A stretch of 12,985 nt of DNA from PFJX01 sp038215555. Its GTDB lineage: Bacteria; Pseudomonadota; Gammaproteobacteria; Burkholderiales; Thiobacillaceae. The stretch lies in assembly GCA_038215555.1 (NCBI GenBank), contig JBBQQT010000105.1, positions 1 to 12,985 of the forward strand. The letters run 5' to 3'. This document shows positions 6,280-11,539 of this stretch, piece after piece. The translations under genes and the position numbers were made by a program. The notes beneath the pieces are model-generated. The model did not search any database. It was not told the DNA's origin and worked only from the letters and a program-made list of their open reading frames with translations. Each line of letters begins with the position of its first letter. The stretch's first letter is position 1.

Positions 6280-8184
6280 CTATTTCCGTTCCACTTGCGT
6301 CACATCGCGCACGGCGCCGAATGCCGCACTGGTGGTCATCGCGGCATATGCGCGTAATGCCGGAGAAACCAGTCGATCGCGGTTGACCGGCTTCCAGGCT
6401 TGCGCGCCTTTCGCTTCCATCGCATCGCGCCGCGCGGCCAACTCGGCATCGGGAACTGCAAGATGGATGCGGCGATTGGGAATGTCGATCTCGATGCTGT
6501 CGCCCTCCGCAACCAGGCCGATCAGGCCGCCTTCCGCCGCTTCCGGCGAGACGTGGCCGATGGACAGCCCGGAAGTGCCGCCAGAGAAGCGGCCGTCGGT
6601 GATCAGCGCGCAGTCCTTGCCGAGGCCCTTCGATTTCAGGTACGACGTCGGGTAGAGCATTTCCTGCATGCCGGGACCACCGCGCGGGCCTTCGTAACGA
6701 ATCACCAGTACGTCGCCAGGTCGAATTTTGTCGCCCAGAATCGCCTCCACGGCAGCATCTTGCGATTCGAAAATGCGCGCTGGGCCACGAAACACCCGCA
6801 GCGTGGAAGTGGGTACGCTGGTGGTGTAGCGCAACTGCTCCACCTCGTACATGCTCTCGTCAATGCCGGCGGTTTTGACGATGCAGCCATCCAGCGCCAA
6901 GTTGCCGTAAAGCACGGCGAGGCCGCCGTCCTGCGAATAGGCGTGTGTCTTGTCGCGGATGCAGCCGTTGGCACGGTCCAGGTCGAGTTCCGGGAAGCGG
7001 CGGTTCTGCGAGAATGCCACTTGTGTCGGCACGCCACCGGGCGCGGCCTTGAAGAAGTCAAACACGGAAACATCGTGCGCCTGCATCACATCCCACGTCG
7101 AAAGTGCGCCACCCATGGTGCGGCTGTGAACGGTATGGCAGTCGCGGTGGATCAGGCCGGCGCGGTCGAGTTCGCCGAGGATGGCCATGACGCCGCCGGC
7201 GCGATGTACATCTTCCATGTGGTAGAGCTGGGTCGACGGCGCCACCTTGGCCAGGTTGGGCACCTTGCGCGACAACCGATCGATGTCCTTCATGGTGAAG
7301 TTGACGCCGGCTTCATGCGCTGCGGCGAGCAGATGCAGCACGGTGTTGGTGGAGCCGCCCATCGCGACATCCAGGCAGACGGCATTCTCGAACGCCTTGA
7401 AACTGGCGATGGAGCGCGGCAGCACGGAAGCGTCGTCCTTTTCGTAATAGCGTTTGGCCAGGTCGACGATCAGGCGGCCGGCGCGCAGAAACAGTTCCTT
7501 GCGGTCGGCATGGGTCGCCAGCAACGAACCGTTGCCGGGCAGACTCAAGCCCAGCGCCTCGGTCAGGCAATTCATCGAATTGGCGGTGAACATGCCGGAA
7601 CAGGAACCGCAGGTCGGGCAAGCGGAACGTTCGGTGGCGTCCACTTCCGCGTCGGAACGGCTCGAATCGGCGGCTTGCACCATCGCATCGACCAGATCCA
7701 GCTTGATCGTCTTGCCGCCCCAGATCACCTTGCCGGCTTCCATCGGGCCACCGGAAACGAATACCGTGGGGATGTTCAGGCGCAACGCGGCATTCAGCAT
7801 GCCGGGGGTGATCTTGTCGCAATTGGAGATGCACACCAGCGCATCGGCACAGTGCGCATTGACCATGTATTCCACTGAATCGGCAATCAGGTCGCGGCTG
7901 GGCAGCGAATACAGCATGCCGCCGTGGCCCATGGCAATGCCGTCATCGACGGCGATGGTATTGAATTCCTTCGCCACGCCGCCGGCCGCCTCGATCTCGC
8001 GTGCGACCAGTTGACCCATGTCCTTCAGATGCACATGGCCGGGCACAAATTGGGTGAAAGAGTTGGCGATGGCGATGATTGGCTTATCGAAATCGCCATC
8101 TTTCATGCCGGTAGCACGCCACAAAGCGCGGGCGCCAGCCATGTTGCGGCCATGAGTGGTGGTGCGGGAGCGGTATTCGGGCAT
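6280..8184 (-). CDS. ilvD: Dihydroxy-acid dehydratase
   Basis: Dehydrates 2,3-dihydroxy-isovalerate and 2,3-dihydroxy-3-methylvalerate to the 2-keto acids of valine and isoleucine synthesis; an Fe-S enzyme. The ATG at 8184 gives MPEYRSRTTTHGRNMAGARA, collinear with the E. coli start; a TTG nine bases earlier is unlikely. Family blocks are VDDGIAMGHGGM (79-90), NCDKITPGML (121-130) with cluster ligand Cys122, and CPTCGSCSGMFTANSMNC (189-206) with Cys195. The first region reads NSFTQFVPGH, with no cysteine, which places it with the long E. coli-type oxygen-sensitive [4Fe-4S] group. At 634 aa it is slightly longer than the 616 of E. coli. It heads the minus-strand run and faces lgt. Confidence 0.97.
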   Translation of the reverse strand: MPEYRSRTTTHGRNMAGARALWRATGMKDGDFDKPIIAIANSFTQFVPGHVHLKDMGQLVAREIEAAGGVAKEFNTIAVDDGIAMGHGGMLYSLPSRDLIADSVEYMVNAHCADALVCISNCDKITPGMLNAALRLNIPTVFVSGGPMEAGKVIWGGKTIKLDLVDAMVQAADSSRSDAEVDATERSACPTCGSCSGMFTANSMNCLTEALGLSLPGNGSLLATHADRKELFLRAGRLIVDLAKRYYEKDDASVLPRSIASFKAFENAVCLDVAMGGSTNTVLHLLAAAHEAGVNFTMKDIDRLSRKVPNLAKVAPSTQLYHMEDVHRAGGVMAILGELDRAGLIHRDCHTVHSRTMGGALSTWDVMQAHDVSVFDFFKAAPGGVPTQVAFSQNRRFPELDLDRANGCIRDKTHAYSQDGGLAVLYGNLALDGCIVKTAGIDESMYEVEQLRYTTSVPTSTLRVFRGPARIFESQDAAVEAILGDKIRPGDVLVIRYEGPRGGPGMQEMLYPTSYLKSKGLGKDCALITDGRFSGGTSGLSIGHVSPEAAEGGLIGLVAEGDSIEIDIPNRRIHLAVPDAELAARRDAMEAKGAQAWKPVNRDRLVSPALRAYAAMTTSAAFGAVRDVTQVERK

Positions 8185-8261
8185 TGGATTCAACCTTGGG
8201 TCTCTATAATCAGCGGCATTTTAGCCCAGCTCTTGTTGGCTCACCCGTCCAGGTCCGTACC
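8184..8261 (+). promoter_or_regulatory. Divergent ilvD/lgt intergenic region with a predicted sigma-70 promoter for lgt
   Basis: A perfect TATAAT lies at 8205-8210. The best upstream hexamer is TTGGAT at 8184-8189, giving a short 15-nt spacer, so the -35 assignment is weak. Transcription would start near 8217, about 45 nt before the lgt ATG, which has AGGT at 8251-8254 as a modest ribosome site. On the minus strand TAAAAT around 8219-8224 could serve ilvD. The two genes share only 77 bp. Confidence 0.5.
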
Positions 8262-9062
8262 ATGCTCGTGCATCCTCAATTTGACCCCGTCGCCATCGCC
8301 ATCGGCCCGCTCGCCGTGCACTGGTATGGCCTGATGTATGTCTGCGCCTTCGCTGCCTTCATCCTGCTCGGCCGCTGGCGCGTCCGCACTCGTCCGGAAA
8401 CGCGCTGGAGCGCGCAGGAGCTAGATGACCTGTTGTTCTGGGGCGTGCTCGGCGTGGTGCTGGGCGGACGTCTCGGGCAAGTGTTGTTCTACGAACCGGG
8501 TCATTACTTCAGCAACCCGATGGAAATCCTCGCCATCTGGAAAGGCGGCATGTCGTTCCACGGCGGACTCATCGGTGTGCTGCTGGCGCTCGCCTGGCAT
8601 GGCCGCAGAACCGGTCGCAGCTTTCTCGAAGTGGGCGATTTCGTCGGCCCGTTGGTGCCGCTCGGATTGATGTTCGGCCGCATCGGCAACTTCATCAACG
8701 GCGAACTCTGGGGCCGCGCCGCCGATCCGAGTCTGCCCTGGGCAATGGTCTTCCCGCAGGTGGACAACATTCCGCGCCATCCATCACAGCTTTATCAAGC
8801 CGGCATGGAAGGGTTGCTGTTCTTCCTTCTGCTCTGGTGGTATTCGTCGCGCCCCCGCCCGACAGGCGCGGTCTCCGGCGCATTCCTGATCGGCTACGGC
8901 GTGTTCCGCAGCCTGGGCGAATTCTTCCGCAGCCCCGACGACGGCATCTTCGGGCAATCCGACATCATCAGCATGGGCCAATGGCTGTCGCTGCCGATGA
9001 TCCTGATCGGCATCTGGCTGATCTGGCGAGCTTATGGTCAGAACCGCTCGTCTATGCTCTGA
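8262..9062 (+). CDS. lgt: Phosphatidylglycerol-prolipoprotein diacylglyceryl transferase
   Basis: Inner-membrane enzyme that attaches diacylglycerol from phosphatidylglycerol to the lipobox cysteine of prolipoproteins. The ATG at 8262 (266 aa, MLVHPQFDPVAIAIGPLAVHWYG) fits the family; an upstream ATG at 8184 would start inside the ilvD 5' end. The Lgt signature GRIGNFINGELWG is at 139-151, with the essential arginine at 140. SFHGGLIGV (98-106) carries the conserved His100, Tyr22 sits in HWYGLMY, and HPSQLYQ is at 173-179. Several hydrophobic helices run through to the C-terminus. It is divergent from ilvD, as is common in betaproteobacteria, and ends 32 bp before the tRNA gene. Confidence 0.96.
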   Translation: MLVHPQFDPVAIAIGPLAVHWYGLMYVCAFAAFILLGRWRVRTRPETRWSAQELDDLLFWGVLGVVLGGRLGQVLFYEPGHYFSNPMEILAIWKGGMSFHGGLIGVLLALAWHGRRTGRSFLEVGDFVGPLVPLGLMFGRIGNFINGELWGRAADPSLPWAMVFPQVDNIPRHPSQLYQAGMEGLLFFLLLWWYSSRPRPTGAVSGAFLIGYGVFRSLGEFFRSPDDGIFGQSDIISMGQWLSLPMILIGIWLIWRAYGQNRSSML

Positions 9063-9075
9063 AAAGCTTTTTTGC

Positions 9076-9088
9076 TATATTCCGCGCC
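9076..9088 (+). promoter_or_regulatory. Predicted -10 box and GC-rich discriminator for the tRNA-Ala gene
   Basis: TATATT at 9076-9081 is followed by CCGCGCC, a GC-rich discriminator typical of stable-RNA promoters, and would start transcription around 9088-9090, a few bases before the mature tRNA 5' end. No clear -35 hexamer is visible at the normal distance, and read-through from lgt is also possible. Confidence 0.4.
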
Positions 9089-9094
9089 TCGTGT

Positions 9095-9170
<76 letters not shown>

Positions 9171-9177
9171 CTAATTG

Positions 9178-9204
9178 AAGGCCAGACGTTGCTCTGGCCT
9201 TTTT
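9178..9204 (+). terminator. Rho-independent terminator after tRNA-Ala
   Basis: Arms at 9178-9186 (AAGGCCAGA) and 9193-9201 (TCTGGCCTT) form a 9-bp perfect stem around CGTTGC, with a T-run at 9200-9204. It starts 7 nt after the CCA end, so it clearly ends the tRNA (and possibly lgt-tRNA) transcript. Confidence 0.9.
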
Positions 9205-9465
9205 CATTTCTGCCCACCACGCCCGTGCTGGCGCGGCTTCCGGGTTTTATGCAAAAGGCGGCATCAGCACGGAAACCCCGGTTTCGGCGGTTTTTCCGCT
9301 CTCTGCGCTCTCCGTTCTCTGTTTCTGCGAAAGGTGCCTTTCGCACGAACCCCCTGTGTTTACGCGGGTTCCGGGGGCGCGAGTCTGAACAGTAAATTGG
9401 GTGTCGGAGGGGACAGAGGCTGGTTGTTTACATCTGACCTGCACTGCATCCGACTTCTCCGTCTT
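9205..9465. other. Non-coding stretch rich in inverted repeats, start of the accessory region
   Basis: I see no gene in this 260-bp stretch. It holds a degenerate C/T-rich tandem pattern around 9295-9330 (variants of CTCTGCG/CTCTCCG/TTCTCTG). It also has several inverted repeats: CCGTGCTG (9223-9230) with CAGCACGG (9265-9272), and the tight palindrome at 9326-9345. Long open frames crossing it on both strands have no recognisable protein character. The minus-strand frame is a read-through extension of the vsr remnant. It may be island junction debris. Confidence 0.5.
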
Positions 9466-9714
9466 GCCAAGCATCGCCGCTATCCGCCGCGCGCAATCCG
9501 CAGGCGAGGTTTCGATCTCATGCTCCCAGAGACGCAGCACTCGCCAGCCCTCTGCCTCCAGCCGATGTGTATTCTCCGCGTCCCGCTCGCGGCTGCGCCT
9601 GAGCTTCCGCTCCCAGAAGTCCCAATTGTTCTTCGGCATCGTCGAATGCTGCGGACAACCATGCCAGAAGCAACCATCCACAAACACGGCCAGCTTCGCT
9701 GTGCTGTACGTGAC
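9247..9714 (-). pseudogene. vsr: Truncated very short patch repair endonuclease (vsr remnant)
   Basis: The minus strand encodes the C-terminal half of a Vsr-type T:G mismatch endonuclease. It reads TYSTAKLAVFVDGCFWHGC, then MPKNNWDFWERKLRRSRERD and GWRVLRLWEHEI, the segment with the zinc and active-site region in Vsr proteins. The recognisable part covers about 9466-9714. The N-terminal ~50-60 residues, including the catalytic-domain start and the RPDxVF segment before FVDG, are absent: upstream the frame hits a TAA at 9754-9756 with unrelated sequence between. No in-frame ATG precedes the homology. Downstream of about 9466 the frame runs on in unrelated sequence to a stop at 9247, so the native stop also seems lost. 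Vsr normally accompanies a cytosine methyltransferase; none is in the window. Confidence 0.75.
9326..9345. repeat. 20-bp interrupted palindrome
   Basis: TGCGAAAGG (9326-9334) and CCTTTCGCA (9337-9345) are perfect complements separated by only TG. As DNA this resembles an operator or element-end palindrome more than an RNA hairpin, since the loop is too short without opening a pair. No adjacent gene start explains it. Confidence 0.6.
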
Positions 9715-9724
9715 ACGGAGACAT

Positions 9725-10095
9725 GTGGAAGCACGCGATCTGCTGGCCGGTGTTTACCGGCACTTTCTCGTCGAGGTGCGGGACTGGCTTGTAGAATTGG
9801 TGGAAACCCTTGCCGATCCGATGGTTGCCGTCAAAAAGCGGGGATTGCCGACCGTGGCCATGTGGAATTACCGCTGACTCTGACACTGACGGCCGCACCA
9901 CAGCTCATGGGACTGTCGTGCTGGACGAAACGCCAGTCGATTTCGCTTTCGAGTCCGCAGAACACAACCGGATATCGGGCGCCCAGGAAATCCGGTCTGG
10001 GTTTCTGGGGAACGGTCGGCGTGATTGCGCTCGGATGGGAAATTGGCGAGGCGCTGTTCGGTGACGATGATTGCGGGTGTGACGGAGATGTCTAA
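9725..10095 (+). pseudogene. Frameshifted gene for a small membrane-anchored protein with an acidic Cys-containing tail, unknown family
   Basis: Two overlapping frames read as one protein. The first starts at GTG 9725 (GGAG at 9717-9720) as VEARDLLAGVYRHFLVEVRD and continues to KKRGLPT, then stops at 9875-9877. The second frame picks up as GHVELPLTLTLTAAPQL and runs to a TAA at 10093-10095. A single missing base near 9855-9865 (for example a G after ACC) would join them into about 123 aa. The C-terminal part has one hydrophobic segment, GFWGTVGVIALGWEIGEALF, followed by GDDDCGCDGDV. An in-frame ATG at 9907 could still give a 62-aa product. I do not recognise the family. It abuts the truncated vsr end to end, so the two may share a breakpoint. 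The joining is my inference; a sequencing error is possible. Confidence 0.5.
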
Positions 10096-10170
10096 TCGAT
10101 GGCGACGATGGGCATTTGTGTGGTGCAAATCCTGAGCTGGTGACAATATTCATTGGGCTCTATTTCAGAC

Positions 10171-10190
10171 GACACACATTGATGTGTGTC
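10171..10190 (+). repeat. Hairpin in the gap before the small-gene pair
   Basis: Arms GACACACA (10171-10178) and TGTGTGTC (10183-10190) pair perfectly around TTGA, and flanking GAC/GTC can extend the stem after a 2-nt bulge. No T-run follows, so it is not a standard terminator. It lies in the 206-bp gap (10096-10301) between the frameshifted gene and the 105-aa gene and could be a regulatory or processing hairpin. No convincing promoter was found in this gap. Confidence 0.5.
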
Positions 10191-10257
10191 TCGTCATCGG
10201 AATTACACAACCAGGCGTTGATTGAAAATGAATGATGAATACCGAATTTTCCCAAAC

Positions 10258-10306
10258 AAGGAGAACGCCATGACGTAGTTACCAACCACTGGAGTTATGT
10301 CATGGC
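10258..10306 (+). promoter_or_regulatory. Predicted leader: two-codon ORF and start-codon-masking hairpin
   Basis: AAGGAG (10258-10263) stands six bases before ATG ACG TAG (10270-10278), a start-Thr-stop mini-ORF with an ideal ribosome site. The segment 10267-10278 (GCCATGACGTAG), which contains this ORF, pairs with 10295-10306 (TTATGTCATGGC). That is 12 base pairs: 10 Watson-Crick and two G-U. The right arm contains the ATG (10302) of the following gene, and the 16-nt loop ends in that gene's own CTGGAG. A ribosome on the mini-ORF would open the stem. The pairing is seen in the sequence; the control role is inference. Confidence 0.5.
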
Positions 10307-10619
10307 ACGTACGTTTCGCCGCAAGCAGCAGCGTCACGAGTATTACTGGGTGTTGCACGATTGGGGGTCTCGCCTCCCTTATGGCCGCTGGGTACAAATC
10401 GACCCGCGATCCAGGGCCGGGCGTAAGGCAATCGCCCGTTTCCATTCCGACAAGACGGTCATTATCGGCGGCTCAGCGCCGCGCTGGTACCGCAAGGTGT
10501 TCGATCACCGGATTCGCACCGGTAATGACCGTATGTTGCGGCGTTGTCTGGCTGATCCTGAATTCGATCCGGTGTTTCGAGCTTGGCACAAACACGATGC
10601 GAACTGGAGCTGGTGGTGA
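10302..10619 (+). CDS. Conserved-looking small basic, aromatic-rich protein, unknown function
   Basis: The 105-aa product begins MARTFRRKQQRHEYYWVLHD and ends AWHKHDANWSWW. It is strongly basic and unusually rich in Trp, Tyr, Arg and His, and ends in the tryptophan cluster NWSWW, features that would suit nucleic-acid binding. Coding quality looks real: CTGGAG is placed 5-10 nt before the ATG, the frame is uninterrupted, and the composition is not that of a shadow frame. I recall similar uncharacterised proteins but no assigned function. It is followed 93 nt later by the 88-aa Cys-knuckle gene and then the RlaP remnant, all on the same strand, suggesting one operon. No membrane segment or enzyme motif is seen. 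Confidence 0.75.
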   Translation: MARTFRRKQQRHEYYWVLHDWGSRLPYGRWVQIDPRSRAGRKAIARFHSDKTVIIGGSAPRWYRKVFDHRIRTGNDRMLRRCLADPEFDPVFRAWHKHDANWSWW

Positions 10620-10668
10620 TCGCAGAGTTTGTTTTGACGTATCGCTTCTCGGGTTTCTTCATACGACT

Positions 10669-10694
10669 GGCCGGGCCCATCCCGGGTGCCGGCC
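10669..10694 (+). repeat. GC-rich hairpin just before the 88-aa gene
   Basis: GGCCGG (10669-10674) pairs with CCGGCC (10689-10694), and CCC/GGG inside extends the stem past a small internal loop. It ends 6 nt before the ribosome site AGGAGA (10701-10706). It has no T-run, so it may act in mRNA processing or translation rather than termination. Confidence 0.45.
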
Positions 10695-10712
10695 GTAATC
10701 AGGAGAAATCTG

Positions 10713-10979
10713 ATGAAGAACATGAAGCGTGCCCTGCGCCGGCACCACGTCGCCCGCTTGAAGGCGGCACGCCGCTTCCACTGGGGTCGAGACCTTCGCC
10801 ACGACGCGGAATCCCTCGGCAAGGCCGTCGCTACGCCATGTCCCTGTAGCTGCTGGATGTGCGGTAATCCGAGTCGACACGCTATTGGATATTCAGGCGA
10901 TATCTATGGGCTGCGGCATGAAAAGAGCAGGGATGTGCTGCTGGAAAATACGACCAGTTTGGCTGCTGCAACCGTCTAA
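10713..10979 (+). CDS. Small protein with a C-x-C-x-C-x2-C knuckle, unknown function
   Basis: Starting at ATG 10713, with AGGAGA 6 nt upstream, the product has 88 aa. The N-terminus, MKNMKRALRRHHVARLKAAR, is very basic and is followed by RFHWGRDL. The core is TPCPCSCWMCGNPSRH, with cysteines at 43, 45, 47 and 50, a likely metal-binding knuckle. I recall widespread short uncharacterised proteins with the pattern basic helix - W-G - P-x-CSCWMCGNPR, so the first ~55 residues look conserved. The tail after GNPSRH (residues 56-88) does not match that pattern and may have diverged or been replaced. It sits between the 105-aa gene and the RlaP remnant on the same strand. RNA or ribosome binding is only a guess from charge and Cys pattern. 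Confidence 0.75.
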   Translation: MKNMKRALRRHHVARLKAARRFHWGRDLRHDAESLGKAVATPCPCSCWMCGNPSRHAIGYSGDIYGLRHEKSRDVLLENTTSLAAATV

Positions 10980-11005
10980 CCAAGAATGGAAAAGGACTGA
11001 GTGCG

Positions 11006-11205
11006 ATGGTGACGCATCACCCCATTGATCCGGCAATCCGCTCCGAGATACAGCAGCGCCTTGCCGCTATCGAAGTCGAGCACGACGTGCGCGTACTGTA
11101 TGCCTGCGAATCCGGCAGTCGTGGCTGGGGCTTCGCCTCGCCCACAGCGACTACGACGTGCGTTTTCTCTATGTCCATCATCTGCCCTGGTATCTCAAGG
11201 TCAGC
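11006..11205 (+). pseudogene. Broken RlaP-type nucleotidyltransferase (COG3541, DNA polymerase beta superfamily)
   Basis: The frame from ATG 11006 reads MVTHHPIDPAIRSEIQQRLA and then VLYACESGSRGWGFASP, the start of the polymerase-beta nucleotidyltransferase GS...DxD motif. After CCC at 11141-11143 the frame is lost. The next frame continues correctly as (D)SDYDVRFLYVHHLPWYLKV, so one base, most simply a G giving GAC, is missing at about 11143/11144. The catalytic DSD would be restored by it. Homology stops at 11205, where an 82-bp inverted-repeat element begins; the remaining ~200 residues of the family are not found beyond it. The family is linked by name and gene neighbourhoods to RNA repair (RtcB-type loci), which is recalled knowledge. 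No RtcB gene is in the window. Confidence 0.7.
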
Positions 11206-11287
11206 GGAATCAAAGGGGCCAGGCTCACATTGTTTTTTATAACATTGACCATGCGCCAAACAATCCGAGCCTGGCCCCTTTCATTCC
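11206..11287. mobile_element. REPIN/MITE-like 82-bp inverted-repeat element
   Basis: The outer arms, 11206-11226 and 11267-11287, are 21 nt each and complementary except for one position. Each carries AAAGGGGCCAGGCTC, followed inward by a further partial match ending in ATTG (27 nt in all per side). The middle is AT-rich (TTTTTTATAACATT). Paired REP-like arms around a short spacer are the form of REPINs mobilised by REP-associated tyrosine transposases (RAYT), and GGGGYCAG-type sequences are common in such elements; this assignment rests on recall. It lies exactly where nucleotidyltransferase homology ends. No target duplication is evident in the flanks (AAGGTCAGC / GTAGGCGAA), and no transposase is in the window. 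Confidence 0.65.
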
Positions 11288-11539
11288 GTAGGCGAACTCG
11301 ACCCGGCCGACAGCGCCAAGATCAAAACGGCTTTGGACAAGGTGATTGGGGAATATTGAGCCAGGGAAAATTTGTTCTATGCCCGCTGGTCGCGCCTGAT
11401 AAAACCGAAACATCGTAATGCGCGGGCTTTTGACGATAATCGTGTTTATGCAACCGCGCTCACATGAGGGACGGAACAACGCGCAGCAAGATCTGCGCTT
11501 TAAAGCCGCTTGACCACTTTCGTCAGAACAGCACCCTGA
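11288..11539 (+). other. Gene debris between the repeat element and hsdR
   Basis: Directly after the repeat element, 23 sense codons (11288-11356) read VGELDPADSAKIKTALDKVI then GEY and a TGA (11357-11359). This resembles the tail of a PemK/MazF-type toxin (weak). The same frame then continues as ENLFYARWSRLIKPKHRNAR up to TGA near 11466, with real-protein character but no start codon or family I can name. The last ~70 bp before hsdR hold no gene, and no clear promoter is visible. These look like tails of genes whose 5' parts were deleted. Confidence 0.4.

Noticed and set aside
6400..7878. A 492-codon plus-strand open frame inside ilvD
   Set aside because: ilvD is unmistakable on the other strand; the plus-strand product is low-complexity His/Gln/Ala/Val with no domain.
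9175..9850. Long plus-strand frame (306 codons to 10095) read as a single protein from 9175
   Set aside because: Only its last ~75 codons have protein character; the rest crosses the terminator region and runs antisense to the vsr remnant with shadow-type composition.
10110..10140. T-arm-like sequence (GGTGCAAATCC) suggesting a tRNA-like or Y-RNA gene
   Set aside because: The flanking bases do not form a T stem and no other cloverleaf arm is found nearby.
10303..10320. TGGCAC near the start of the 105-aa gene as a sigma-54 promoter
   Set aside because: The matching TTGC element at the right spacing is missing, and the site lies inside the coding start.
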